In this document: piece after piece, positions 1 through 23,596 of the stretch
Numbering within the stretch: the stretch's first letter is position 1
How the letters are laid out: each line of letters opens with the position of its first letter
NCBI GenBank assembly: GCA_010645155.1
Contig: CM021322.1
Coordinates: 3,097,942 to 3,161,941 of the forward strand
Direction of reading: 5' to 3'
DNA length: 64,000 bases
Origin: Tigriopus japonicus
Lineage: Eukaryota > Arthropoda > Copepoda > Harpacticoida > Harpacticidae
The notes under the pieces: model-generated
Databases searched by the model: none
Told to the model about the DNA's origin: nothing
The model's input: only the letters and a program-made list of their open reading frames with translations
Translations under genes and position numbers: made by a program

Positions 1-1416
1 TGAAAATTTAGCATCACTGATAATCAGCGGCTTCGCATCGAACTTCTTCGAGTTGCACGAAGGACCCTAAAACCGAGTCGAACCATCGAGTTACGTTTTC
101 AAAATGAACTCGATTACCATCAGTAGTCGTTTGGGCCTCTCTCCAAATACAACGAGGAGGTACACTCGGTCTCAGGCTCGCCAAAACGAGTATTTTCATT
201 CGCAGAGGCCAGTCTTTGGCCTTATACGTATGAGTCAATTCCCAAGAAGAGAGAACTTCAATCCAGGGAGACATCTAACTTAGGAGTGGATATGGGGGAT
301 GCTAAGCCACTTTTTCTTTTATTTATGATTCTTCACGGGAAGACTTTCTTTTTTCTTTGCAATTGTCTAAATCCAATACTCTATAGATTTTTTTTCTATA
401 TAGGTTACAACTTTCTAGAAATTTGACTAAAACGAACATAACTACGTAATCACATGAAAAACTCGCAATTTTTTCTCAAGCAACATCATTTGGGACTACA
501 ACGATCTCCAACCATGTTAAGGTTTCTAACTTCATCCAGTAAAAAGCGGCCTAGCTTTGCCCAAAGTCATCTTCAATCCTCCGGTTAAAGGTAGCCTCAT
601 TCAATCATGTTTATTTCATAATGTTTTCTCGATCTCTTTGATGATCCACTCAAAGCTTTAAGCTTGAAGACAAAAAAGAAGTTAAAATGCGAATTTAAGA
701 TATCCTCGAACATAAATTGATGATCCTCTTAATAAAGTGATGCAAACTTTCAAGAGTACCTTTCGAACTTAGTCATGAGTTGAGTATCAAGTATGAAGAT
801 ATCCATTGATATTTGATACCAATTGGTATTCAAATACGTAATTGCCTTTGGATTTGAGCTCTACTTTGGACTAGAAGGCTAACAGAAAAATGACACTCCG
901 AAAATATTCGCGAGTCACCAAGCCTGTACTGTGTGTGCGATGGGATTTGACGTTGGACACGCTAAGTTACATGATTCACAACCCAAACTCGCGTTAATAG
1001 GGAGTCAGTAGCAAATTTGCTCATTCAACCGCTTTGGTCAAACAAGAGCAATGTAAAATGAATCAAGTCACTTGGCACCCTTGCTGCCGGATCAATGAAG
1101 TGTGTTCGAAACAAATTTCCACTGACTGTACTGGAGTGACATTTCTCCGTTAGTCCTCTACTTTACACCACAAGCTCAGTTTTGCGGAGGGTCCTAGACC
1201 TTGACAAGACCCATAACCGAGCGTCTGACCCAGTTTGCCACCTTTTCTGACCCTTTTCAAAGCCATCCTTTCGGCCAACCTGACGCTAAACAGTGTCGCG
1301 AAAGGCCAAAGAAAGAGAAGTGAGTGAGTGAGACGCTCATCCGTCCATCGATTGATCGCTACGGAATCGCCGATTCTCGCCCCACCCGTGACACGCCTCG
1401 TTAGGGGCGGAGCACC
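1..1416. other. Upstream region of KDM5, no firm gene
   Basis: AT-rich non-coding DNA for most of its length. A minus-strand reading frame of 86 codons at 14-274 has somewhat higher GC but no recognisable domain and no clear splice partner inside the window, so it is not called a gene. The last 200 bases before the KDM5 start codon are richer in CG dinucleotides and lack an obvious TATA box; they probably hold the KDM5 promoter and 5' UTR (inference). Confidence 0.5.
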
Positions 1417-13041
<11,625 letters not shown>

Positions 13042-13481
13042 AGAGCTCCCGATAATCCACCTCTCTTGGGATTGTATTGCATCAACATTGCGATGAAGAT
13101 TTGTTGTCCGTTTGTCTCGAATTTCGATGTTGTTACTATCATTGTAGAAACTAAAGCAAAAAAATGAGGCCTCACGTTGTCATTGTCGAAGCTTTGAGAG
13201 GAAAATTGGCTTTAAGACGTATTTCTTGGCCTCGATTTTGAGTCGAATTAGAACGTTTTACTGCTAGCAGCAAGCCTCTCGCTCTTGTTTTTCTCCTCTA
13301 TGATATCTCATCCCCTTGCAAGATAATAGAAACAAACCTATGTCTACTATGGTAAAATCAGTATTTTGTGTAAAACGCCCCACTTACTTTTGGTCTGCAC
13401 CCGCCCCCATTTTTTTGGCCCTCCGAGTGAAAATAATTCCAAACTTTCTTCCCATTGGATGTATTTTCTTGCGAAAACATG

Positions 13482-13487
13482 AATAAA
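13482..13487 (+). promoter_or_regulatory. Candidate KDM5 poly(A) signal
   Basis: AATAAA hexamer about 440 bases after the KDM5 stop codon, on the coding strand. Position fits a 3' UTR end, but in AT-rich DNA the hexamer also occurs by chance. Confidence 0.4.
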
Positions 13488-14669
13488 GAATATTGTCACA
13501 AGGGCTACAGAGCCAAATGGGCAAACCAAGCATTCAAGATTGATGAAATTCCCGCTGATTTATTCTATATCTACTGATGGGCGATGGTTGCGAATGTCTT
13601 ACACTTGCACGAGTTAAAGGCTTTAAATACCTTTAGTACGAGCCCAAAGTATTTCAAAAAGACAAAAAGTAGCGACTAGGTTTAATAACAGGAATCTTAG
13701 AACTAGTAGAAATTCGTCTATATGAACATTGCAATTTTCATTTCCCTTGGTGTTGATATCTCAAACTTAAAAGCAGCAGCAGACCTTGAAGTCAAATAGC
13801 ATTTGCCACCTATTCATTTTTTGTTTTACTTGATTTCGAAACTCAGAAATATTGAAGATGGTTTTTTTTTACTTTTGAGCACCCCAGAGTGAATACAAGT
13901 ATTCCTCTAATGTAGAATTCAGCACCTTAGATTTAAGAGCCTTTTAAATCTGTTAAGGAATTACTACCTAAAACATCCAAAGCAAGCAACTCCATCCTCA
14001 AAAAGGGCTGATTAAAAGGAACTTTGACTTAGTTACTTGTATGTCCAGTACTTGTCTTTCAAACGTAGCTGAAGAACTGAGAGTATACTTGAGAGCCGTT
14101 AATCTAACGCAGTGAGATCTATTGAATACTAGAGGGAGTGTAATCGTATAAATGTGTCGCCGGTTGCCAACTTTAGAGCGGAAAAAAGTGGGGGAACAGT
14201 GTAAATATGTGACCAGGCCAATGACAACCATGCAAAGAGTCTAGGATGCAAAGAGCAATGTTTTTAGGTCATTTTTTGATATGGATAGTGGCCACTTTCT
14301 TGAAAGATCGGAAGACTTCACAAGGTGACCATGTCTTTTCTGTCAATCCATTGAATAAATAACTGATAGGAGGAACACACATTTAACCTTTGACGTTACA
14401 TAGGGTTCATCCAACAAGTAAATAGACAAAAACTAACATGTGACTTCAAGAACGACTTTCAAAAAGTTGGTCTTGATTTGCATGTTTGGTCACACTAAAT
14501 GTCCGCTCAACAGCTGCGGTGGCGACAATCTCAACCCGAGCAAAAAGTCTTCCGCCCCCCTTGCCAAATCAGCCTGATCAAAACTTGCACGCGATCTAGT
14601 TTATAGTAAATAAAGACCGAATCTCAAACTGGGAAAACTCGTAATTTTCCCAAATCAAACATGCCTAAC

Positions 14670-14912
14670 CATAGGCGTAGGAGGTGTGGTTTATTTGGGG
14701 GGGCAACACAAAATTTGCCCGAATTTCACAATTTATTTGCGATTAATTATTGTCTGATTCTTCAGTATTTTTACTATTAATCTTGTTATTCAATATCATT
14801 TTTCCCCTCCCCGAATGCCCGAATATCTCAACTCATTTGCCCGAATTTTAGCAGTCTCCGGAGGCCAGGGGGGGCAGTTGCCCCCCCTGCCCCCCTGCCT
14901 CCTACGCCTATG
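14670..14912. mobile_element. Miniature inverted-repeat element, probably hAT-like
   Basis: The left end CATAGGCGTAGGAGG is inverted at the right end as CCTCCTACGCCTATG. The interior has G-runs and C-runs facing each other, so the termini can pair for about 30 bases. Flanks GCCTAAC (left) and GCCTCAAC (right) look like a target duplication with one indel. No ORF. Confidence 0.55.
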
Positions 14913-15339
14913 GCCTCAACATGTCACCTTGAAGAAATAATCGATCTCTCCTTGCTCATTTTTGGATAGTTTACAATAAGTGGACTTACTTCAACTCTCA
15001 TTACACTTTTATTGCATGAAGCGACCAAAACTCACATATCTATGGATTTTGAGTAACAAGAAATATCATGAATCTTTCATACTTGAAACATCTCTCAAGC
15101 GTTTTTTTCCTCTCCACTGAGGAAAGAAATCGACAAAACACTAAATTTATACGCCATCCTCTGACATTTATGATCTCCAACAGGTATTTCAGACTCCAAG
15201 TAGCCGCCAAACCCTCAAGATCAAATATTCCCCTTCTGAGTTCCTTCGTTCGTTCGTCCGTCCGTCCATCATCAATCACAGGGTGACCTCTCCATCTCCA
15301 TTTTGAAGAGATGAGTCCCTCAAGATGAACCACGTAAAT

Positions 15340-18300
15340 TCAAACCGGAACCGGTCTGGGCAATGGACTGGATCCTCTTCCACTTCTCACCACATTGATT
15401 TGTTCTCCATGAACGGGAGAACATTGGCGAGCTGAAATCGATGTCGGATGTCCCACTGAGCGAGACTCCAATTCCAATTTCCCTCTTTGGTCTGAAATGG
15501 GAGGGAAATGGAAAAGTAAGAGGACTTTTCCTTTTCTTTTGGGTGAAAGGGGTCGAAGATGTTCGATGGACAAAGTAAATAAGGTTCTTTTTGTCTTGTT
15601 TATCTTTTGACTCATCCCACTTATCCAATTGTTTCTATGAAGTAGTTGGACTAAATGCTCCATTCTCACCTTTGCGACGGGAACAATGACCGTAGTAAAT
15701 CATGTAGTTGACTGAACAGTTCAGGGTTTGAAGCAAATTGTTGAAGCTGACATATGCGTCCAAATACTGAAAGAAAAGTAAAAGAAAGTTGATTAAAAAG
15801 AAAGTGTTTGCGAAAAAAAAAATTGATCACCTAAGCCCTTAGATAGCTTTAAAATGCGAAAGAAATCGCTTGCATCTTTAACGAGGGAAATTTTTGGGAT
15901 TCAAGATTAACATGAGGAAAACCAATTCTTTCTAGGCTAAGTTAAATCAAAGTGAAAAAAGACTGGTAAGAAGCTGTACTTTGGCTAACATATCTAAATT
16001 TAGAAACAAAAAAACTCCTTCCTTTACATTCCCTCATATACTTTGGGGAAATCATAACTTGTCACGAAAAGAGCCACAGAAACATGAGGAATTCCCCGAC
16101 GGGATTTGCCATTCAGAGTTATGGCGTTATTAAATTTTTTACGCATAAGGTCATCCTAAAAACGACGGGAATTTTGACGGTAACGTTCGTCATGGGTTTT
16201 TACCAGAGGCAATAAACTGATCGTTTCCATTTACTTATGAGAGCTTGTTGATATTGGCCAACCATACAATTTTATGTCCTAAATTGAAAAGTTAAGAGCT
16301 TTGCCTACCTAAAGCTCTGTAAACGATTCTGCTTTAAAACTAAATAAACTAAATCTTTTGAGGTGTTTTTACCAAAACAGGACTGTAGTGGGACTGCAGG
16401 ACTTAAATTGAAGAAAATAAAATCAAAATTTCCAAAATTGTACCTTGGGAATCAGCATATTATGTCTCAAGATGTGTTGTCCAATTCAATATTTCTACTG
16501 CGAGGCCTTCTTTCTGTAATATGGACCTGTAATTTTTAACATGCTTCTACTAGCTAACTAATTCTAACAGAAAATCCTTTGAAAATGATATTTTACGTGA
16601 CGGTTCTCATGTTTAAGTCACATTCATTGAGCCAAGGATAAACAGGATTCACGATAAGTTAGTGACGATATTTACAGAAAAAAACTAGGAGAAATACAAC
16701 CTTGAACCTTAACAAAAGTTGTGTTCTGCAGTACGAAGAGTACTGTTGTTGACAGCGCCATCTATTTTGTTCGAGCACACTCAGATTCCATATTCTAAAA
16801 GGCTCTGTCAGAAGCTGGATTGTGTGAATTATCCAAGGATGGCTCAAGCCAGGATTACTTTCAAAATACACACTGGGTCCAATTAGTACAATGAAAATTC
16901 AACGGAACAATGCATTTGTTGCAAAAACCTCACATTTTAGTACAATGATCGGACCCAGTGTGTATTTTTGAAATTCGTCCTGACGTACAGTGGTTCCTGA
17001 ATTATCCTACTCTAACTCTGATTTGCCCGAATGGAATCCTCAAGCCAAACAAACTAGATGGCCTTGTTTTATGAGTGTACTATTACATTACAAGTTGCTA
17101 CTCGAGAGATTCAAGTCACTGACATGTAGTATCAGGACCGAGGAAGTTAGAAAATTGTAATCACATTTTCAAATGTCTTTTGAAACACAACTGTAGTACA
17201 TTGCGTGCTTGCTCGATGCAGGTTAAGTCTTCAACATGCGTGTGTCCATCTCTAAGATCCTTCTGGTGGCCTTTGTCACTTTTCTAAGTGCCATTCGATC
17301 TTGTTGTTTTTTGGGGAAAACTGTTGAGAAGGGTAACTATTAAGTGTTACTTTTCGCAAAAGAAGTCCGTGAGTTTCTCCGCCTCTTAAAACTTAAAAGA
17401 CAAGGAATGGAGACCATTGTTATTTTTGCCACGACGACCAGGAAGCCAAGCAAGTCTTTGCTTTATGATATCGGAATATCGGCAAGGCCTTCATTCTACC
17501 TAAACCTCACAAATGGGTTCCCAGCTTCTCCTCTTTCTATGTATCTCTGAAATAAACTTGTTGCGACGCTTTGTTTCCCCAAATTCAGAATCGTCGCTTT
17601 TAACCTGTTTTTACTGTAGATGTGTACTTTCGCTCTCGCAAAGTACAAAAAAAAACAGAATATGTATGAAATTGAATTCATAAGATCTTGTATCTCACCT
17701 GTGGCAATGACTCGAGGATGAGCTCCATTACATTCATGAGAAAGCGCGGTAAATGGCACATAAGGAATACGCAAACAATGGCGATGGCAATTCGGGTAAG
17801 ACGAACGTCCCGTTTCCGCAAGGAATCCTTGGATCCGCCGTTTCGTCGCAGTTCCACACCAACTGTCTTATTTCGCTCCAAAGCGCGATAAATCAGTGTA
17901 TTAAGGTAGATGAGGATCAATGTGGGTAGGAACAAGTTGACAACCATGTTCGCAATATTCACATATATCTGAAAGACCACATTGGTGAGCGTTAAAGATA
18001 ATAATATCTTCACCGGAAAGAGAAGACACGTGGGAGTCAAAGAGAAGAAAACGGAACCGGAAAAGGAGAGTGTGACGTTGTTACACTCTGAATGCGAATT
18101 ATCTACTTGGGCACTTTATAAGCCATCGTTTCAATGGACAAAAGGCTTCAGAATGAGACCATTGTTCCCAAATTACTCAAGCGGGAAGACTGAGTCATGG
18201 CTATCTTAGATTTCTCATTGTAATATGAAGACTTTCTTGTAGAATGAGTTCCAAGAAGGAGCCGTTTTTGCCAGGGTGAATTGCAAGCTTTGTAGAAAGA

Positions 18301-21300
18301 ATCATTTAGATACACTCTTTCTTTTTTGACGCTATATCGATTGAAATATTTCCCTAAAGGAAATACATTATTAATCATTAGTTTGACAATTCCTGGTTTG
18401 AAACTGAAGCAAAGGAAACTATTCTTTCTTTTGCGTCTTTCTCGGTTTTGAAGCAAAGAAGGCAAATGTCCTTTTCATGAGAGCAAGAACGTCAAACGAG
18501 CTTTTTCAAACTCGTTTGAAAAAGAAAAAAAACAGAAATGGAAATTTCTGGGTCTTGATGGCTAAAAAGTCCACCAGAAGCAAAAGAAAGATGCGGCTTT
18601 AATTCTTGTGGACTTTCTAGCCATCAAATCCCAGAAATTTCAATGAGTGATAGAATATTCATTGGCATTCTAGCTCTCATCAAAAGGACATTTGCCTTCT
18701 TTACTTTGAGACCAAGAAAACGCAGAAGAAAGAATAGTCTGCTTTGCTTCATTTTCAACCTAGAATGACACCTATCAAAGGTCGCCAGACAGTGCAAGAC
18801 AAGCAAATGAAATAGAAACAAAACATGAGGAAGCAGCTTGTTAAAGATAGATAAATAACATAAAATAGATGAAAACACAAACTGCTGATTTCAGATCATT
18901 GATCTTCAGAACTTTTGCGAACTCTTTTATGTGCATCAAGATTTGTGGCGAGTTGAAGCATCCTCGACCATTTTGGGAGGTCACTTCTGTTTTGCATGAT
19001 CTTCCGAAATGAAGAGTGACGTCATCAAAACACTGTTCATCTGCTTCTTAAGGGCGTATTCACAAAGAAGAAAAAAGAATCTGTTGCATTTTATATACGC
19101 CATAATATTTTCTTTTCAAAAGTGGGCGTTTCTTCTAGACACCTTAAACTAGGTCCATTGTGACCTCTCACCTTTTTTTCAGGTGATCATTTACACACAA
19201 AAGTGACCCCCCAAAGCAAAGACCTAATATAAGATATTAGAAGTGTTAGTTGATGCACAATAAAAGGATAGAAGCAAAGTCGACGCACTAAGGCATATCA
19301 ATCACTTATGGACTCCAAATTTCAAGTTTTTGGAAATCAATCAGGCCAAAAAACATCATTAGGATGGTTAAGGACAAACTCACGGTTATATAATGAGGAT
19401 TTTTCCGTAGAGCTGTCACAATGAGTTGGATCGTTTTCTCTCCTTGTTCTTCTCCATCCGTTTCCGGTCTACTGGAGAAACAAATTTGGGTGGAATTGAC
19501 CAATCCTGCCTCACTATAGTAGCTGTTATTGTCATTGGGATTGGGCATGGATGAGTTGGAATTCCAGTCTGACTGACAATTGGACAGGACTCGAGTGACG
19601 GTCCTGAATTCAAAGAATCTCGGCAAATTGTAGAGCGGAGCCACAATCAAAATCGGCAAAATATACATCCGCAATTTGATATTGTGTCTCAGTCGGAAGA
19701 ATGGAATACACACCGCTATGTACCTGAAATGGAACAAAAAAAAGATGAATCTTGACCAAACCAATGGAAGATTGAGAGAATACAGTGAAGGAACATCACG
19801 AAATGTCAATGTTACTGATGCATTGTTCATAGCTAGCTATCCTTCTGTAAGTGACCACATGTCATGCTCTAATGACTTAAGAGACTTATTCTTAGTCACT
19901 AACCCCACTTGATAAGTACTTGACTCAAAAGAAAAGCTGTTAAGCCCAGAAGCTATTTTTGGGCTTTTTCAAAAATGAAGGCCCATGTCGTACCTTTCAA
20001 CCGTGAGAGCCACAGTACTGTAGCAAGATCCAAACCAACAGATTTGAGCGAGTGGTAAAACGTACGGAACTGCGTAGATGAAGATCTTGTCCTTGAAATG
20101 TGGGCTCAAAGTTGGTAAAGAGAAACAAATGATGGAAAAGACCAGGTACAAAAAATCCCACAGACACAAGAACATCATTAGGAGGTGAAAGATCCGCTGA
20201 ATTCGTTGTCGAGCCAGAAGCATTAAAGCCGCAATGTTGGTCCAAATCCCAATCACGCTCACCGTTAAACATAATGGACCGTCCAACCAAAATTTGAGAC
20301 TGAGAAGAGAAATATTTATCAATGAGAAACCTGATTGTATTGATAAGTAGAGTCATTAAGGAAATTGGTGGACCAAAATGGCCTTTAATTAAAAATTTTC
20401 GACAGAGAGAGCCTGCTGTCTATCAACGGTCGATGGAAGGTTTTTTTTCCCGCGTGGGAAATGGGTAATTATCTTTTGGTCATTACTGAATGAGTTACCA
20501 GGGGAAATAATTTTTTTATGGCCTGCTTGTTTCCCTTTAAACTGATTTGAGTAATGAACTACTATACATTTTGGGGGATTTTTCCATCATCTTGCTTATA
20601 AAAATAGTTTTATTGAAGAAAATCTATTCGAGGATATAAATTAAGAAATAGTTTTGGCATGAACATTTAGAATTTCTCTCTCAAGACGTTCTTGGTTTAG
20701 GATAGCCATAATATGGAATATCTGCTAGGTAATAATTAGATACTACAAAAATGATACCCGATTAGGGTTTCATTCACACTAACAAAGAAAAGAAATTTCT
20801 TCCTGGAAGACTTAGATTTATATAAAATAATATGGTTAACAATCATTATCAGTTTTTCTTGTCTCTGTTGCCCATTCATTACATGCCAAAAAGTGTTCCA
20901 CTGTACGTACTTAAAGAGGAAAAAAAATGGCGTGTTTTGTTTTTAAGAAAAATGCTGTTGAGTTGAAATTCCATCGCACTTTTTGATTCTAAAAGTACTT
21001 TGTAAGTGGGATCGTAGGGATGCACCTTTAGCTAAAACAAGTAAATAATTTGGTCATTGAAATGTATCTCTTGAAATTTAATGATGAAAAGTACTGGAAA
21101 CCAATTTCAAATCAATTTTTCAAATGGGGAAATCCAATCGAGGAACGAAAAAACACTATTAGTATGTTAGTAAGCACGAATGAAAGTTTAATGTTGTCTT
21201 AGTGAAGAACCGGAACTTTACCAAAAAATTGAAGCTTTTGAAGAAAATTATCTTGTTGATTGCTCATGTGACAAGAAAGAGTTAAATGATGAGAAGAGAG

Positions 21301-22697
21301 AAATTCAATGATTTTTGAGCACAAATACGATTTTTTGGGCAAAAGAAAGGGAAATACGTGAACGTGAACAGCCGAGAAATGCCAAGTCGTTCCTTTGTCC
21401 TCAGATATTCCATGCAGGGAGTCCTTACAATCCGAAATATTCCTTCCTTCAAAAGCAATTCTTATTCAGCGTTTTATACGAGTGGCGAGGCTTTTTGATT
21501 ATAAAAAGCCTCTTCTTAATACTTATGAGTCATGACTTTTATATTTTAAAAGATTTTGCTGGAGTTAGGAGTCACTCCGTTACACAAAGCAATCTTAACA
21601 AAAGTGGACTCCTGTCTTAAACAACTTCCTCCTTTGATCTGACCTTATGACGAGTTAGGAAACATCGTTTCTATCTACAGGATAATAATAAGAAACAAGG
21701 AGATGATGATCTAGCGCACTTGGTTAAAAGCAATGCCCGGGTTCATAGGTTCGATTCCGGGTCACTCCCCTTCCCCTACTTTTCACTAGCAAAGTCTAAT
21801 GGATAGCCCGTTCTGAATGGCGCCAAGATACCATAAAAGTACACACTGCTACAATCACATTGTAACCAACAGCATGTAATGAGTAAAGTACTCGGAATAA
21901 ACATTATTGATCAAATCTTACTTCAAATACGGAAAAATAGAAGGAAAGAAAGGAGGCTTCCATTAATACTACAGCACTATTGATTAATTTTCAACTTTTT
22001 GCTAAAGTAAACGTACACCTGGACCCAACATCGCTCAATTTCTTTTTCAACAATGTCAGAAATCCTTGTGACAACGAAGCTAAAACGAAGGCAAAGAAAG
22101 TAGAAACACGGTAGCTTGAAAAGTATTAATCTAGATTAGCTTATTACGTTCATATTGGACTGCACATTTCTTCAAATTGGAAAACAATTGTACGATTATA
22201 GTCAGAAAGCTTTCTTTCCTCCCGAATAATTAATTTTAGTGCATTAAATCTAACTCCACACTGCAAGACGATAAAACAAAAATACAAAAAGAGCAGAAAA
22301 ACCTGGGAGAACATCAAACACAATTATTTTTTGACTGACATCAATTAGGAAATGGATTTGGAACGTGTTCCCTCAAATTTAAGACTAAGAAAGATGTCAT
22401 CACGGTTCCATGCAAGTAATTGAACTTAAAAAAAAAATTCACCCACGTGCCACAAAGAGGATGTCAGCACTTTAGAACCAAACACGATATTGTAAATGAA
22501 TATCATTTTCCAATGATTTTTCACCCACTCATCTTAACGTTAATAAATAACTCAATAACTATTCAATCACTCTATAACTCTTAATTCTATGTAACTTTTT
22601 TGACTACATTTTTTGCCATTGTGTTAAAAAAGAAAAATATCTAAGCGTACCTCTCTGTCAGCGTCATAGATGCGGATGTAACAACTGTTTGATTCAT
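15340..22697 (-). CDS. Class A GPCR, FMRFamide-receptor-like (6 exons, 403 aa)
   Basis: Exons, in transcript order on the minus strand: 22697-22651, 20299-19994, 19723-19384, 17968-17699, 15766-15670, 15491-15340. Phases are 2, 2, 0, 0, 1 and all junctions are GT-AG. The short first exon encodes 15 residues beginning MNQT (a possible N-glycosylation site); its splice phase fits exon 2 exactly, so the in-frame ATG just upstream of exon 2 is intronic. Seven hydrophobic segments follow. TM3 ends in E117-R118-Y119, the DRY-type G-protein motif, followed by IAVCIPF. TM6 has CHLP in place of CWxP, and TM7 has NCSVNYMIY in place of NPxxY. The ERY motif in the TVERYIAV context, NLPRF after TM4 and the NxSVN motif in TM7 resemble insect FMRFamide receptors. 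The 50-residue tail is Ser/Arg-rich. Likely role: plasma-membrane neuropeptide receptor; the ligand is not predictable from this sequence. Confidence 0.85.
16859..16973. repeat. Small inverted-repeat element in GPCR intron 4
   Basis: The arms AAATACACACTGGGTCC near 16864 and GGACCCAGTGTGTATTT near 16951 are perfect complements. Each is followed inwards by a TAGTACAATG-type block. About 110 bases in total with an AT-rich centre and no ORF; a short MITE or hairpin. Confidence 0.6.
17236..17334 (+). CDS. Possible first exon of a small secreted peptide, antisense in GPCR intron 4
   Basis: From the ATG at 17236, about 33 codons begin MRVSISKILLVAFVTF, a basic start followed by a hydrophobic run like a signal peptide, then a Cys-Cys pair. 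A GTAACT donor-like site follows at 17335. Downstream exons are not certain: an AG at the GACCAG near 17440 would give a frame that stops after about 19 codons. It could be an unannotated neuropeptide or toxin-like small secreted gene, or chance. No family recognised. Confidence 0.2.
18395..18760. repeat. Long imperfect hairpin in GPCR intron 3
   Basis: The left arm (18395 to about 18580) and right arm (about 18605 to 18760) are reverse complements over most of their length. The inner block is GAAATTTCTGGG...GATGGCTA paired with TAGCCATCAAATCCCAGAAA; the middle block GAAGGCAAATGTCCTTTTCA pairs with the strand near 18683; the outer block is CTATTCTTTCTTTTGCG against CGCAGAAGAAAGAATAG. The loop is about 30 bases. 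If transcribed with the intron it would fold into a stem of roughly 150 pairs. Confidence 0.7.
21713..21770 (+). ncRNA. tRNA-like or SINE-head fragment in GPCR intron 1
   Basis: An A-box-like TAGCGCACTTGGTTA (from 21712) is followed by a good B box GGTTCGATTCC at 21748-21758. The distance between the boxes is too short for a normal anticodon arm plus variable loop, and no acceptor stem closes. It is best read as a degenerate tRNA or tRNA-derived SINE promoter, not a working tRNA. Confidence 0.3.
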
Positions 22698-23298
22698 ATT
22701 CACTGCACTTCAAAATTCTCAATTTTGCTCGAAAAAATGATATGTCCATTAATGCTTGGAACCAGACTGCATCTTTCACATTAAGTTGGGTATGATCTGC
22801 TCAACAGATGCCACGGCCTCATTTCCGGTAGTTCAGAGGTTCGAGGTCGTTACTCAAAGCATCTCGCAAAGAGGAGACAGAGAAACCATTCATTGGGCTT
22901 AGACCCTTCCAAAGACGGATGAAAGATCCTCGCTTCTCGATTCAACTTGGAATGGAAGCCTCTTGGGACTCTTGGATGCTTTCTCGAGAAGAAATGGGGA
23001 AGGATGTGTTAGGAAAAGACCAACGTAAATCTCTTACTCTATTTATTTCAAATGAAAAATATGTGAACTCTCTCAATAGGATTAAAGGAAAAATCTTTAA
23101 CAAGTTTGGCGTGTGAATTCAGTCAAAAAAGATCGGACATACCATTCCGATCAACGGCAAAATATTCTTATATCAAGAGTTATTCTAATATCGATTATGC
23201 TTATTTCCAAATTGGGTTGTTCTATAGTTAAGCAAAAACACATCCTTTAGTTTAGTGATTGGACATAAGTTGTGTCTAAATGCAGATGATGTACAGAG

Positions 23299-23596
23299 TA
23301 CTGATGGGTTTCGAGTTGGATTTTTGGCCGAGTTTTGCCACTTTGGATTTTAAGGTCAAAAAGTTGACCCCCAACTAATCTTCTCAACTAGAGACGTCAT
23401 AAAATATGGCAGCACTGCCAACTCGAAATCCAAAAGTAAAGCTACTGATGGAACTCGAAATCGAACTAGTTCGAGTGTTGCCAAATTGGTCCCTGTTTAG
23501 GTCTTTTTGAAAACGTTCAATACAACCTGCCCTAATCAACAATGATAAACTTCCGAGTAAAAAATGGCAGCACTCCCGGTTCGAAACCCATCACTA
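23299..23596. mobile_element. hAT-type MITE with 8-bp target duplication
   Basis: The ends TACTGATGGGTTTCGA (left) and TCGAAACCCATCACTA (right) are inverted repeats. GTACAGAG lies immediately outside both ends (23291-23298 and 23597-23604), a perfect 8-bp target duplication as made by hAT transposases. 298 bp, no ORF, so non-autonomous. A related copy lies at 44142-44441. Confidence 0.85.

Larger units (their letters stand above)
13042..15339. other. Convergent intergenic region between KDM5 and the GPCR
   Basis: Holds the KDM5 3' UTR, with a candidate AATAAA poly(A) signal at 13482-13487. On the other strand is the GPCR 3' side, with a candidate signal (TTTATT on the plus strand) at 15008-15013. 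One miniature transposon lies at 14670-14912. No coding region is supported in the rest. Confidence 0.5.

Noticed and set aside
14..274. 86-codon minus-strand ORF at the left edge
   Set aside because: No recognisable domain, no splice partner visible; kept only as a remark in the upstream region.
20300..20322. ATG just upstream of GPCR exon 2 as the start codon
   Set aside because: The TTCTCTTCTCAG acceptor and exact phase match to the 22651-22697 exon make it intronic.
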